Origin: an uncultured Lachnospiraceae bacterium
GTDB lineage: Bacteria > Bacillota > Clostridia > Lachnospirales > Lachnospiraceae
Assembly: GCA_910578085.1 (NCBI GenBank)
Contig: CAJTPM010000011.1
Coordinates: forward strand, 1 to 64,000
DNA length: 64,000 nt
Reading direction: 5' to 3'
Positions 17,918 through 27,570 of the stretch are shown here, one piece after another (position 1 is the stretch's first letter; each line of letters begins with the position of its first letter). The notes under the pieces were generated by a model. That model worked only from the letters and a program-made list of their open reading frames with translations, was not told the origin of the DNA and searched no databases. The position numbers and the translations under genes are program-made.

Positions 17918-19387
17918 ATGAAATTTCGATGGAAGAAATGTATGATAATAGCCATGGCTGTCATAATCCCCGGCATCCTTTTGTATGCTTTATGGGCGAA
18001 CGGAGGGCTTTTGCCGGGGTGGATTCTCTGGGAGAAAAGCAGTACACTCAATGCTGCAGGCGGTTATGAGATCTCTCTGTCAGATCGGTCTGTTCATGTC
18101 GTCTGTGACGGGGAAAGCATATGGGATTCCCCGCAGGGGGTGAAAGTACAGCAGGTTTTATCCGCCGATATTGACAGGGATGGTGAGGAGGAACTGATCC
18201 TTCTTTGCTGGAAACGAGGACGGTTTGGGGAACATAAACCGTTCTGGATTAAGAAGGATGAGAGGGGATGGTCCCAGCATATTTTTGTATATCAATATGC
18301 CGGGGATGAGATCAGGCCGATGTGGATGTCTTCTCAGATCGGGGAGGATGTGGTTTCCATGGCCTGTGTCGGAAAGAAAAGCGGTGAAAGGCTGCTTTGC
18401 CTGACGGACCGGATGGGAGATAACGGTTACTGGCGATGGGGATCCTGGGGATTTGCAAAAGAAACGGCAGAAGTTTCGTTTGTCGTTTTTGGGGATAACA
18501 TCATTCATGAGCCGATCTATATCTGCGGGCTGAACCGGGGCGGGAATTTTGATTTTTTATTTGAACAGGTAAAGGAGAAGGTGGAGGAAAGTGACATATC
18601 TGTCATCAATCAGGAGACGCCTCTGGTGAGGGATCCTGCCGACTATGGGAGCTATCCTCTGTTTGGCACGCCGATTCAGGTGGGGGAAGCCGTGGTGCAG
18701 GCAGGTTTTGATGTGGTGACCTGTGCCACAAATCATGCACTTGACAGGGGAGCCGAAGGGATTCATACTACAAAGGAGTTCTTTGCGGGGGAAGATGTCC
18801 TGTGTCTGGGGATTCAGACGGCAGAAGAGGCTGAAAGAAAACCTTATGAGATGCTCTCGCGCCATGGAATGAAATTTGCGCTGTTTAATTATACTTACGG
18901 TACGAACGGTATTTCCGCTCCGGAAGAGTACCCTGATATGGTACACCTGTTAGAGAACGAAAAACAGATCAGGGAGGACCTGCAAAAGGCCGGAGAGGAA
19001 GCGGACGCGGTGCTGGTTTTTGTCCATTGGGGCACGGAATATGCGGATAATCTGGATGCGTTTCAGGAAAAATGGACGGAAGTTTTTCTGGAGGAGAAGG
19101 TGGATGTGGTGGTAGGCGCCCACCCCCATGTGCTGCAGCCTTTTGAAATGTTGGAGGGTGTAGATGGGCACAGGATGCTTGTGTACTATTCCATCGGAAA
19201 CTTTGTCAGCGCTCAGCCGGAGAAAGCCTGTGTCAGGGGCGGGATGGCATACTTTACGATGGTGCCGGGAGAGGAAGGCCAGGTGGTGACGGAGTACGGC
19301 CTTTCGCCGCTTACGATCAAATGGCAGGAAGGCGGCGGGTATGCGCCGTACTTTTCAGAGAATGTTCTTGTGCCCGGAAAGACATGA
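17918..19387 (+). CDS. CapA/PgsA-family metallophosphatase-like protein
   Basis: The start at 17918 is preferred (MKFRWKKCMIIAMAVIIPGILLYALW gives an N-terminal membrane anchor); an upstream GTG at 17882 is possible. The N-terminal 170 residues form a separate domain including DIDRDGEEELILLCWKRG, a VCBS/FG-GAP-like calcium loop. The CapA domain follows: VFGDNIIHEP, SDISVINQETPL, TCATNHALDRG, VFVHWGTEY and VVGAHPHVLQP, with metal-binding Asp, Asn and His residues. CapA-family proteins act in poly-gamma-glutamate capsule or cell-surface metabolism. No capB or capC lies beside it, so the true substrate is open. Confidence 0.82.
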   Translation: MKFRWKKCMIIAMAVIIPGILLYALWANGGLLPGWILWEKSSTLNAAGGYEISLSDRSVHVVCDGESIWDSPQGVKVQQVLSADIDRDGEEELILLCWKRGRFGEHKPFWIKKDERGWSQHIFVYQYAGDEIRPMWMSSQIGEDVVSMACVGKKSGERLLCLTDRMGDNGYWRWGSWGFAKETAEVSFVVFGDNIIHEPIYICGLNRGGNFDFLFEQVKEKVEESDISVINQETPLVRDPADYGSYPLFGTPIQVGEAVVQAGFDVVTCATNHALDRGAEGIHTTKEFFAGEDVLCLGIQTAEEAERKPYEMLSRHGMKFALFNYTYGTNGISAPEEYPDMVHLLENEKQIREDLQKAGEEADAVLVFVHWGTEYADNLDAFQEKWTEVFLEEKVDVVVGAHPHVLQPFEMLEGVDGHRMLVYYSIGNFVSAQPEKACVRGGMAYFTMVPGEEGQVVTEYGLSPLTIKWQEGGGYAPYFSENVLVPGKT

Positions 19388-19526
19388 GGCGTAAGTTTGT
19401 CAGTGACGGGCACCCTGCGCGTCGGGCAGTGGAAGAAAATCTTTCCTGCCTGATGGGGAATGAGAGGACAGATCTCGTTGGATAACGGTTCTGATCAAAG
19501 ATACGGGACAGAAAGGAAGATACAAT

Positions 19527-20396
19527 ATGGAAAACAAAAGGGCATTTTTGCGGGATAAAAAACGGATCGTCATTAAAATCGGTTCCTCTTCACTGCAGCA
19601 TCCGGAGACCGGTGATCTGGATTATACAAAGCTTGACGTTCTTGTGCGGGAGATCTGCAATTTGCGCAATATGGGAAAAGATGTTGTGCTCGTAACTTCC
19701 GGCGCAATCTCTGTGGGGAAAAAAGCGGTCCATATCACGGAGATCGACAGTGAGGATGAGGATCATGCCATTGCGGTAAAACAGGCCTGTGCAGCGGTGG
19801 GGCAGGCACGTCTGATGATGATCTACCAGAAGATTTTTGCAGAGTACAATCAGATGACAGCCCAGATTCTGATGACAAAAAATACAATCGTGGATAATTT
19901 AAATCGCTTTAATGCGCAGAATACTTTCAGAGAACTGTTAAAGCTGGGCGTTGTGCCGATCGTCAATGAGAATGATACGGTAGCTACCTATGAGATCGAG
20001 ATCGGGGATAACGATACGCTCTCGGCTATTGTGGCGGCGTTGATCGATGCGGATCTGCTGATCCTGCTCTCCGATATAGACGGGCTCTACACAGACGATC
20101 CGCGGACAAATCCGGGGGCGAGATTCGTGGAAGAGGTGGAAAACCTGGATCAGGAAACCATGCAGATGGGGAAAGCTTCCACCGGAAGCAGCTGTGGTAC
20201 GGGCGGCATGAACACAAAACTGTTAGCGGCGAAGATCGCCACAAAATCGGGAATCGATATGTTGATTGCTAACAGCAAGGATATCAAGGTGATCCACAGG
20301 CTGGTGGGCGGGATGCAGATCGGGACGCTGTTCCGCACCTCAGGCCATGACAGGAAGTTTGATCTGCCATTGTTTGTGGAGAGAATGCACAGATAA
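19527..20396 (+). CDS. proB: Glutamate 5-kinase
   Basis: A 289-residue amino-acid kinase fold protein: KRIVIKIGSSSL (ATP phosphate loop), VTSGAISVG, PIVNENDTV, SDIDGLYTDDPR and GTGGMNTKLLAAKIA. It catalyses the first step of proline biosynthesis (glutamate to glutamyl 5-phosphate). It lacks the C-terminal PUA domain present in E. coli ProB (367 aa), as do several Gram-positive versions. AGGAAG lies 9 nt before the ATG. proA lies 1 kb downstream, separated by a folate gene. Confidence 0.95.
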   Translation: MENKRAFLRDKKRIVIKIGSSSLQHPETGDLDYTKLDVLVREICNLRNMGKDVVLVTSGAISVGKKAVHITEIDSEDEDHAIAVKQACAAVGQARLMMIYQKIFAEYNQMTAQILMTKNTIVDNLNRFNAQNTFRELLKLGVVPIVNENDTVATYEIEIGDNDTLSAIVAALIDADLLILLSDIDGLYTDDPRTNPGARFVEEVENLDQETMQMGKASTGSSCGTGGMNTKLLAAKIATKSGIDMLIANSKDIKVIHRLVGGMQIGTLFRTSGHDRKFDLPLFVERMHR

Positions 20397-20554
20397 GGAA
20401 GACGAAGCGGTTTGGCTTTATTCCCGCAGGCAACGAGGGAGATAGCCATGCTGAAAGCTAACCTTTGGCTGGACTCAATAAATTGACGAATGCTGCGAGG
20501 TATTTCACTGTAACATGATATAAGCCGGCTGTCAGGGACGATGGGAAATCAGAT

Positions 20555-21304
20555 ATGGAAGAAAAAAGCGGTCAGAAAACAGAATTGCGAAGGGGTATTT
20601 TAAAAGAGCGGAATGCGCTTTCCATAGAACAGAGGCGGGAATGGGACAGACAGATCTTTAAACATCTTATCCGGTATGATCAGGAAGCCCCCTGCTTTGT
20701 ATATCTGTGTTATGCAAATTATAAGAGTGAGGTTTCCACAAAAGAATTCATATGCCGGTGTCTGGAGGAAGGCAGGACTGTTTTTGTGCCGAAGGTTTTA
20801 CCGGGGGATTGTACTGTTTCAGGAAGGAAACCAGGCTCTTTGAAAAAACAGGAAGATAAACAGGCGGACTCCGGGAAGGCGGAAGCGAAACAGACGGAAA
20901 TGGAATTTTATCGGATCACTGCATGGGAGGAACTGAAAGCAGGGTATCAGGGGATTCCCGAACCGGAAGCTTTGCCGGAAAGAGCGTTTTCCGTGTGGCT
21001 TGCGAAAGCTGAAAAAGAAGCGAGAGCCCATACGGAACGGCTGCATCTTCGGATGTTGCTTCCCGGAGCGGTTTTTGACAAAAGCGGGAATCGGATCGGA
21101 TATGGCGGCGGTTTTTACGACAGGTGGCTTGCAAAATGGGAGCATATCCATACCGGAAGCGGTGATACGGCAGTGCTGGAAAAAATCGGGCTTGCCTATG
21201 GGATACAGATCGCAGAGGCTCTTCCGACAGAAACCTTTGACAGAAAGGTGGATGATGTGATTACGGAAGAGGGGAAGATATATTGCGAAACGTATCATGT
21301 CTGA
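20555..21304 (+). CDS. 5-formyltetrahydrofolate cyclo-ligase
   Basis: A 249-residue protein with ELRRGILKERNALS at the start, the substrate/ATP motif GIPEPE and the family signature MLLPGAVFDKSGNRIGYGGGFYDRW near residues 165-195. It converts 5-formyl-THF to 5,10-methenyl-THF with ATP. It carries a Lys/Gln/Glu-rich insertion (about residues 90-115) that makes it longer than the usual 190 aa. Position between proB and proA is unusual but the strand is shared. Confidence 0.88.
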   Translation: MEEKSGQKTELRRGILKERNALSIEQRREWDRQIFKHLIRYDQEAPCFVYLCYANYKSEVSTKEFICRCLEEGRTVFVPKVLPGDCTVSGRKPGSLKKQEDKQADSGKAEAKQTEMEFYRITAWEELKAGYQGIPEPEALPERAFSVWLAKAEKEARAHTERLHLRMLLPGAVFDKSGNRIGYGGGFYDRWLAKWEHIHTGSGDTAVLEKIGLAYGIQIAEALPTETFDRKVDDVITEEGKIYCETYHV

Positions 21305-21319
21305 AAGACGGAACACAGA

Positions 21320-21378
21320 AAGATATTGCAGCGGCGCCGTACGGAGGGCGTGTGCATCGCGAAGCGTACCATGTCTGA
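21320..21378 (+). repeat. Degenerate copy of a dispersed intergenic repeat
   Basis: AGATATT...GCGCCG...GTGTGCATCGCGAAGCG...ACCATGTCTG here resembles the tandem repeat at 25509-25648 (AGATATTATACC, GCGCCGAGCG, GTGTGCATCGCAAGGCG, CCATGTCTG). This suggests that an intergenic repeat family is scattered in this genome. Confidence 0.5.
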
Positions 21379-21409
21379 AAGGCATAGTACAGGCAGGAAG
21401 GAGAACAGG

Positions 21410-22654
21410 ATGAATCTGGAAACACTATGTAAAAATGCGGCGGCGGTAAAATATGAAATGCAGGTATTGTCCACTGAAAAAAAGAATCAGGTGTTGGAAC
21501 AATGCGCGCAGGCGTTAGTCCAATGGGGGGGAGATATACTGAAGGCGAACGGGCTTGATATGGAGCGGGCCGTGGAAAAGGGGATGCCCCAGGGATTACA
21601 GGACAGACTGCGGCTGACGACAGACAGAATCGCGGCCATGGCGGAAGGACTCAGGCAGATCGCGGCGCTTCCTGATCCGGTGGGAGAAGTGATGGAGCAG
21701 TTTAACAGACCGAATGGGCTGCATATCGAAAAATGCCGTGTTCCCATCGGGGTGATCGGCATCATCTATGAAGCCCGCCCCAATGTGACGGCGGATGCCT
21801 TTGGCCTGTGTTTTAAGACGGGGAATGTGGTGATTTTAAAGGGCGGCAGTGACGCTTTTTATTCCAACCAAAAGATCGTGGAGATGCTGCGAAATGTTCT
21901 TACGGAACATGGCGTGTCTGCGGATGCGCTGTCCATGATCGAAGATACGAGCAGGGAAACGGCGGCTGAATTTATGAAGATGCACCGCTATGTGAATCTT
22001 CTGATTCCCAGAGGCGGCGCAGGACTGATTCGAAGCGTGGTGGAAAACAGCACAATTCCCGTGATCGAGACAGGGACCGGCAACTGTCATATTTATGTGG
22101 ATGAGGAAGCGAATCTTCAGATGGCGGTAGAGATTATCTTTAACGCAAAGACGCAGCGCATCGGCGTCTGCAACGCCTGCGAATCGCTGGTGATCCATGA
22201 GAAGATCAAGGATACATTGCTGCCAAAGCTTGCCGAGAAACTGCGGGAAAAACAGGTGGAGATCAGAGGAGATCAGGAGGTGTGCGGGATCCTGCCTGAG
22301 AGTATTCCTGCCACGGAGGAGGATTACGGGAAAGAGTATCTGGATTACATTCTTTCTGTGAAGACAGTGGGAAGCATGGAGGAGGCCATCGCCCATATCA
22401 ACCGCTATAATACAGGCCATTCCGAAGCAATCATCACAGAAAACAGGGAGCATGCGGAGCAGTTTTTGCGGGAAGTGGATGCGGCCTGTGTCTATGTCAA
22501 CGCTTCCACAAGATTTACCGACGGATTTGAGTTTGGCTTCGGTGCGGAGATCGGTATCAGTACACAGATGCTCCATGCCAGGGGTCCAATGGGACTTAAG
22601 GAGCTGACGAGTTATAAGTACCGGATCTATGGAAACGGGCAGGTTAGAGGATGA
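21410..22654 (+). CDS. proA: Gamma-glutamyl phosphate reductase
   Basis: Start 21410 with AAGGAG 7 nt upstream. It has ALDH-superfamily motifs typical of ProA: GVIGIIYEARPNVTADAFGLCFKTGN, ILKGGSDAFYSN, LIPRGGAGLI, TGTGNCHIYVDE, and the catalytic Cys segment QRIGVCNACESLVIH. The length of 414 aa is normal. It performs the NADPH-dependent reduction of glutamyl 5-phosphate to the semialdehyde, the second step of proline synthesis, paired with proB upstream. Confidence 0.95.
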   Translation: MNLETLCKNAAAVKYEMQVLSTEKKNQVLEQCAQALVQWGGDILKANGLDMERAVEKGMPQGLQDRLRLTTDRIAAMAEGLRQIAALPDPVGEVMEQFNRPNGLHIEKCRVPIGVIGIIYEARPNVTADAFGLCFKTGNVVILKGGSDAFYSNQKIVEMLRNVLTEHGVSADALSMIEDTSRETAAEFMKMHRYVNLLIPRGGAGLIRSVVENSTIPVIETGTGNCHIYVDEEANLQMAVEIIFNAKTQRIGVCNACESLVIHEKIKDTLLPKLAEKLREKQVEIRGDQEVCGILPESIPATEEDYGKEYLDYILSVKTVGSMEEAIAHINRYNTGHSEAIITENREHAEQFLREVDAACVYVNASTRFTDGFEFGFGAEIGISTQMLHARGPMGLKELTSYKYRIYGNGQVRG

Positions 22655-22840
22655 TGGCTTGTTACATACGGAAGTCAAATACCCTGTATTAAGCCAAATA
22701 CGCTGCATCAAGCTTGATATGCAGCAGAGCAGCAGGGAATTTGCCTTTCGCGGCAGTCCTCAGATTATCTGTGTAAGTGCGGTTGCCTGGCTGTCCGCAC
22801 GCGGAGAAAAATGAAAGTTGACCAGGGCGGATCTGTTGAC

Positions 22841-22855
22841 TGACTAAATTAGTCA
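22841..22855. promoter_or_regulatory. Perfect 15-bp palindrome, possible operator
   Basis: TGACTAAATTAGTCA, extended by GTTGACT/AGTCAAC flanks (22835-22857), lies 27 bp before the start of the next gene. It has the symmetry of a dimeric repressor site. The region 22654-22841 between proA and this site shows no convincing gene. Confidence 0.5.
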
Positions 22856-22881
22856 ACAATCAATACGGGAGATATGGAGGT

Positions 22882-23658
22882 ATGCAGGAGGAGAAAAGAT
22901 ATCCCCTTGAGGATATGGAAGAAAACCGCCGTTATTTTGATGAGGTGGCGGATCTTATGCTGTCCCGGGAGAAGGAGGAGAACGGCTTCGGCACACTGCA
23001 GGAAAAGACGATCCATGAGGTGATCAAGGATTTTTACTGCTATGACCATGATTTTCAGGAACAGAAGAGGGGCCGTTATATCGCAGATATTGCGATCGGA
23101 GATGATATCTGGGAGATACAGACGAGAGCATTTGACAAACTGCGGGGGAAATTGTCGGCTTTTTTAAAGCAGTACCATGTGACTGTCATTTATCCGGTGC
23201 CGGTGGAAAAGAAAATATACTGGCTGGATCAGGAGACCGGAAAGATCACGGGCGGCAGGCGTTCCCCGAAAAGGGGGAAGGCTTATGATGTGTTCAGAGA
23301 GCTTTATAAAATCCGGCCTTATCTGTCAGAACCCGGTTTGTCCATCCATATTTTTCTGATGGATATGGAGGAATATAAACTGTTAAACGGATGGAGCCGG
23401 GACAGGAAAAAAGGTTCTTCACGCTATGACCGTCTGCCCGGGAAGCTGCGGGATATCGTGCGGCTTGAAAGCAGGAAGGATTACCTGTATTTTCTGCCGG
23501 AGAGCCTGCCGGAAGAGTTTACTTCCATGGATCTGGCCAGGTGCGCTCGCATTCCGAGAGATACGGCGCAGACCTGTCTGTTAATTCTGCGCGATCTGGG
23601 GATCATAGAGCTGATCGGAAAAAAGGGAAGGTTTCATTTACACAGGATCGCTATCTGA
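22882..23658 (+). CDS. Nuclease-like protein with C-terminal winged helix
   Basis: A 258-residue protein. Residues about 40-90 contain KTIHEVIKDFYCYD...RYIADIAIGDDIWEIQTRAFDKLRGKL. The D-x(n)-E-x-Q arrangement on adjacent strands recalls the PD-(D/E)xK nuclease core. The C-terminal 60 residues (TSMDLARCARIPRDTAQTCLLILRDLGIIELIGKKGRFH) look like a winged helix. Catalytic activity is an inference only. A palindromic site precedes the gene and may be autoregulatory. Confidence 0.6.
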   Translation: MQEEKRYPLEDMEENRRYFDEVADLMLSREKEENGFGTLQEKTIHEVIKDFYCYDHDFQEQKRGRYIADIAIGDDIWEIQTRAFDKLRGKLSAFLKQYHVTVIYPVPVEKKIYWLDQETGKITGGRRSPKRGKAYDVFRELYKIRPYLSEPGLSIHIFLMDMEEYKLLNGWSRDRKKGSSRYDRLPGKLRDIVRLESRKDYLYFLPESLPEEFTSMDLARCARIPRDTAQTCLLILRDLGIIELIGKKGRFHLHRIAI

Positions 23659-23724
23659 CAGGATTAGTTTGTTCTTGACCGTTTCGCCAGGCTGGGGTAT
23701 TAGAGCAGAACCGAACGGTCACAT

Positions 23725-25356
23725 TTATTCGATCAGATATACATTAAAATTTGTGCTTTTCGTCAAATATTGTGCGCTGAGTTTTCTGCCCAGTGTATCT
23801 TCAAAAAAAGTCAGGGCAGTGGTGAGCTGATCTTCATAGCTATAGAGCACAAAAGATTCATTTTCCTGCAGTTTCTGTACTGCAGCGGTGTCTTCTGCAG
23901 TAATATCCGAAGACAGAAAGCATATCTTTTCCGGTATCCGCCAGTCATAGCAGGAGTAGACATCTGTTGCACCGTATACGATCCAGGGAATATCACGATT
24001 TTCTACAAGAAGATTCATGTCTTTTTCTTCATAAAACAGGTAGGCGACTCCTTTTCCGAAATCAATGATAGAAAGCTGGACAGTCAGAATGTATACAGAA
24101 AGAATAATACCGATGATCCATTGACTTATTCTACGTACTTTTATTTTTTTGATTTTAGAGAGACAGGACTGCAGTAACAGAATTGCACCCCAGGCCGTAC
24201 ATAATGCCATGATGGTGAATTCTCCCCAGAGGTAACGTTCCTCCATGGCTGCTGGCATGGTAAAACATACAATCAACTGATATAATTGTGCTGTCAGAAC
24301 AGTGAGCAGAAAACCTGCCAGCTTTTTATATTCTTTTTTTCGATATAACAGAATCATTCCTCCGATAATGCAGCCAAAAACAAGCATCATTCCTACCACC
24401 ACAGGAACAGCATATCCAAATAAAACCCTGGATATGCGTTCGTATCCCCAGGCGATCTGTCCAAATTTTGCGTCGGAAAAGTCAAAAAAGGAGTGTAAGG
24501 CAGTCTGCCCTTTCCCTTTATTCAGGTTCCAGCGACAGTAGGGAAACAGCCAAATCGTTGTGAGAAGAGAAATAATAAAATTACCTGTCCACGCCACAAC
24601 ATATCGAAATTCAGGAGATATCCAGAATTTTTTTCTATTTCTTTTAAATGCCAGAATCAGAAGCCACAGGCAGAACACAAATGCCTCTGCCGCATAGAAG
24701 ATCCAATAATCATAATGCGTAAGAAATCCTGTCACACTGACCGCAAAGAGATAGAGAAATAAGCTGGGCGTCAACTTGCTTTTACCGGATTCGTGCAGGA
24801 CTTGCAGTCCTCCCAACAAAAGCATTCCCTCAGCCAGCAGAAGCATCATATACATTCTTAAAACGGTTATCTGTTCAATCATTACACAATTAACTATACA
24901 GGTTAAAAATAATACTGCACCGGCCTGAATAGGGCTGTTTGTCAACTGAAGAAACAGGTTATAGCACAATATGAGGAAGACCAGATAAAAAAGAAGATTG
25001 ATGATAAGACCGATCCAAATGCTGCCGCTTCCTTTGAAGAAGAAGAAACTCACCATTCGAAACAGCCAGAAGTACAGGGGGACGTGGTCATTATACAGTC
25101 GCACAGTGATATCATTTAAGGACAGCGTATCTTTGTCAGCAGCAAAAAAGGCATCTACATCTTTGCCTGTCATCCATTGATCCAGTTGTTCCATAGGCCA
25201 GTCCTGCTCAAAGCCGTTCGCCGATTCATAGGTATAGATCTCATCGCAGAACCACACCTGTTTTTTAGATCCCCAGTAAAACAGTGAGAGTATTCCCGTT
25301 AACAGGAGCAAAATTCCTATGATAAGTGCCCGTGTTTTGATTTTTTTGTCCATCAT
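23725..25356 (-). CDS. GT-C-type membrane glycosyltransferase-like protein
   Basis: A 543-residue protein on the minus strand with an N-terminal TM segment, then CDEIYTYESANGF, which places an acidic pair in the first extracytoplasmic loop as in GT-C enzymes (Pmt/ArnT-like), followed by about ten further membrane segments and a C-terminal soluble domain. Enzymes of this fold use lipid-linked sugars outside the membrane. The substrate cannot be told. Two adjacent ATGs begin the frame (25356 and 25353). Confidence 0.6.
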   Translation of the reverse strand: MMDKKIKTRALIIGILLLLTGILSLFYWGSKKQVWFCDEIYTYESANGFEQDWPMEQLDQWMTGKDVDAFFAADKDTLSLNDITVRLYNDHVPLYFWLFRMVSFFFFKGSGSIWIGLIINLLFYLVFLILCYNLFLQLTNSPIQAGAVLFLTCIVNCVMIEQITVLRMYMMLLLAEGMLLLGGLQVLHESGKSKLTPSLFLYLFAVSVTGFLTHYDYWIFYAAEAFVFCLWLLILAFKRNRKKFWISPEFRYVVAWTGNFIISLLTTIWLFPYCRWNLNKGKGQTALHSFFDFSDAKFGQIAWGYERISRVLFGYAVPVVVGMMLVFGCIIGGMILLYRKKEYKKLAGFLLTVLTAQLYQLIVCFTMPAAMEERYLWGEFTIMALCTAWGAILLLQSCLSKIKKIKVRRISQWIIGIILSVYILTVQLSIIDFGKGVAYLFYEEKDMNLLVENRDIPWIVYGATDVYSCYDWRIPEKICFLSSDITAEDTAAVQKLQENESFVLYSYEDQLTTALTFFEDTLGRKLSAQYLTKSTNFNVYLIE

Positions 25357-25508
25357 TATTTTTTACGCTTTCCAATTTTTTTATAATATGTGCTGTTTTC
25401 GCATGTTTTCTGACTGCTGTAAAAGTCTGGGCCGGATAAAGATAATCGGGTATATTATAACGATTTTTTTGTGACCGTGCAACTAAAATTAACTTTTACT
25501 TGTTTTGA

Positions 25509-25648
25509 GGACATGGTATAATATCGACAGATATTATACCAGCGCCGAGCGAAGCGAGTGTGCATCGCAAGGCGTGCCATGTCTGCTTGCGGACATGGCA
25601 TAATATCGACAGATATTATACCAGCGCCGAGCGAAGCGAGTGTGCATC
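25509..25648 (+). repeat. Two 58-bp direct repeats carrying a perfect hairpin
   Basis: Copies at 25509-25566 and 25591-25648 differ at one position (GGTATA versus GGCATA) with a period of 82 bp. Copy 1 holds the inverted repeat GGTATAATATC-GACA-GATATTATACC, and both carry GCGCCGAGCGAAGCGAG. They fill most of the gap between the divergent genes at 25356 and 25712. A degenerate relative is at 21320. Confidence 0.85.
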
Positions 25649-25711
25649 AAAGCAATGAATAGCCCACAATGGTTGAAAAAATCTTAATTACAGAATCAAC
25701 AGGAGAAACCT

Positions 25712-26386
25712 ATGAATTATATTCAGGAATTAAAAGCATATCACCCCAGAAATGCGCAGGAAGAGGCGGACAGAGAAATGATTTTGTCCTATATTGAGAC
25801 ATTTCCTGACACGATACTCACCAGAGAAAACCGTTTTGCCCATATGACGGCAGCTTCCATGATTTTTAATGAAAACCGGGACAGAGTGTTGATGATCTAT
25901 CACAATATTTTTCGGTCCTGGTCCTGGACCGGCGGGCATGCGGACGGTGATACAGATATGCTCTATGTGGCGGAAAAAGAGGCAAAGGAGGAAACGGGCA
26001 TCAGGCATCTGAGAGTATTGAAGGCAGAGCCGGGAAAATATCCTATGGCAGCGGTGGATGTGCTGCCGGTGTGGGGACATGTGAAAAGAGGAAAATATGT
26101 TTCCGCCCATCTGCATCTGAACTTAAGCTATCTGTTTGAGGCTGATGAGGCCGAAGCGCTGCATATCAAGGAAGATGAGAACAGCCAGGTCGGCTGGATC
26201 CCGGTGGCAAGACTGAGGGAAAAAGTGACGGAACCTGATATGATCCCGGTGTATGAAAAACTGATCAGCCTTGGAAAGAATATTAAAAGAAACCATACGG
26301 ATCAGCAGTATAAAACAGCAATACAGAATAGCTGCAAAATACAGGAAAATACAGGAAACAGCACAAAATCTGTATTGCTCAGATAG
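25712..26386 (+). CDS. Nudix hydrolase
   Basis: A 224-residue protein. The Nudix box lies around residues 73-96: GGHADGDTDMLYVAEKEAKEETGI. The usual R of REx2EE is K here, a tolerated substitution, while the EExG part is intact. The upstream beta strand (MIFNENRDRVLMIYHN) is typical. It hydrolyses an NDP-linked compound; the substrate is unknown. The C-terminal 30 residues after about 195 are polar and probably unstructured. AGGAG precedes the ATG. Confidence 0.85.
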   Translation: MNYIQELKAYHPRNAQEEADREMILSYIETFPDTILTRENRFAHMTAASMIFNENRDRVLMIYHNIFRSWSWTGGHADGDTDMLYVAEKEAKEETGIRHLRVLKAEPGKYPMAAVDVLPVWGHVKRGKYVSAHLHLNLSYLFEADEAEALHIKEDENSQVGWIPVARLREKVTEPDMIPVYEKLISLGKNIKRNHTDQQYKTAIQNSCKIQENTGNSTKSVLLR

Positions 26387-26405
26387 ATATTTCCTTTGTC
26401 GATTT

Positions 26406-27335
26406 TCAAAGAAGCATGGAAAAAGCATCTTTTTCACAGGATACGGTGATACGGCATTCTTTTCGTGCAACTTCCCCATCCGTATGGATCCATAAAGGGG
26501 TGCCGGATTCTATTATGATATCTTTTGCAAGGTAGGGAGTGATACCCTGAAAGCGATAGTGTTTTCCATGGAAGGCCGTGGGCAGGGCAAAGAGAATCAG
26601 AAATTTTGAAAGATCACCCACTGCACAGAGGTTTAAGAGGCCATCATGGGCATCTGCAGCAGGAGCGAACATAAAACCGCCGCCTTCATAGCGGTGCAGC
26701 ATGCAGCAGGTAAAAAGCATATTACCAATATTAACAGGATCGCTGTGGTCTAACGTCAGTCTGCCGGAGACAGCCCTGGCCGTAAAGAGCTGTTTCAGAG
26801 CAATGCCAAGATAGATCAGTTTGCCGAGTCCTAATTTGTTCAGCGCAGTTTTCATCGGAGAGCGCAGAACCTCCTCACAGACCGCCGCATCATAACCGAT
26901 GCCACAGCTGACGAGAAAACAGCGGCTTTCGCCATCGGGATAGGTGATATGCCCAAGATCCATGGGAGTAGGTGTGGCTGTGTGTAAGATCAGATGCAGA
27001 GCATCCACAGGATTCTCAGGAAGCCCCAGATCTCTGGCGAGATCATTGCTGGAACCCGTGGGAATATAGCCAAGGATCAGCCGGGAGGGCACGGAAACGC
27101 CCTGCAGCGTTTCATTGACCGTACCATCTCCGCCCAGTACAATGATTTGTAAAGTTGTATTATTTTCTGCTGATTCCGAAAGACCTTTTGCAATTCTGAT
27201 TACATCCCCTGGTTTTTCGGACAGATAAGACCGGAAAGATACCTTTTCTCTGATCAGAACCGGCTCCACCTGCTTTTTCCATATGCGAAGCCCTCTGCCG
27301 GAACGGGAAGCGGGATTGACGATAATATGATACAT
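26406..27335 (-). CDS. Diacylglycerol/lipid kinase family protein (DagK/YegS-like)
   Basis: A 309-residue protein. The N-terminus is HIIVNPASRSGRGLRIW, the nucleotide loop is IIVLGGDGTVNETLQG and the following strand is LGYIPTGSSNDLARDLGLP. The C-terminal beta domain ends in IHTDGEVARKE. These are the defining DAGK-catalytic-domain motifs. It phosphorylates a lipid such as diacylglycerol or a related substrate at the inner face of the membrane. Confidence 0.9.
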   Translation of the reverse strand: MYHIIVNPASRSGRGLRIWKKQVEPVLIREKVSFRSYLSEKPGDVIRIAKGLSESAENNTTLQIIVLGGDGTVNETLQGVSVPSRLILGYIPTGSSNDLARDLGLPENPVDALHLILHTATPTPMDLGHITYPDGESRCFLVSCGIGYDAAVCEEVLRSPMKTALNKLGLGKLIYLGIALKQLFTARAVSGRLTLDHSDPVNIGNMLFTCCMLHRYEGGGFMFAPAADAHDGLLNLCAVGDLSKFLILFALPTAFHGKHYRFQGITPYLAKDIIIESGTPLWIHTDGEVARKECRITVSCEKDAFSMLL

Positions 27336-27570
27336 GGCGCCCTCATCTTTTGTGAATTGTCAATTTTCTTTCATCATATCACTGGAGCCTGGAAAAGTAA
27401 ACAAATATGATACCCTGGACGAAAGCGTTTAACAGTTTAATTATCTGGTATCACTGATGCAGTACACTGGTACACCAGGCAAATTTCGGCAGTTTACCTT
27501 GAATAAAAAGGGGGGCTGTGATAAAATCAGAGCAGTGTTTCAGGTAAGGAAAGGAAAAAAATCAGGAAAT

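Noticed and set aside
21526..21533. G7 run in proA as a phase-variation tract
   Set aside because: The gene is intact across the run and is a housekeeping enzyme; treated as chance.
22629..22814. A 61-codon frame between proA and the next gene
   Set aside because: It begins inside the proA end, has no good ribosome site and an unnatural composition.
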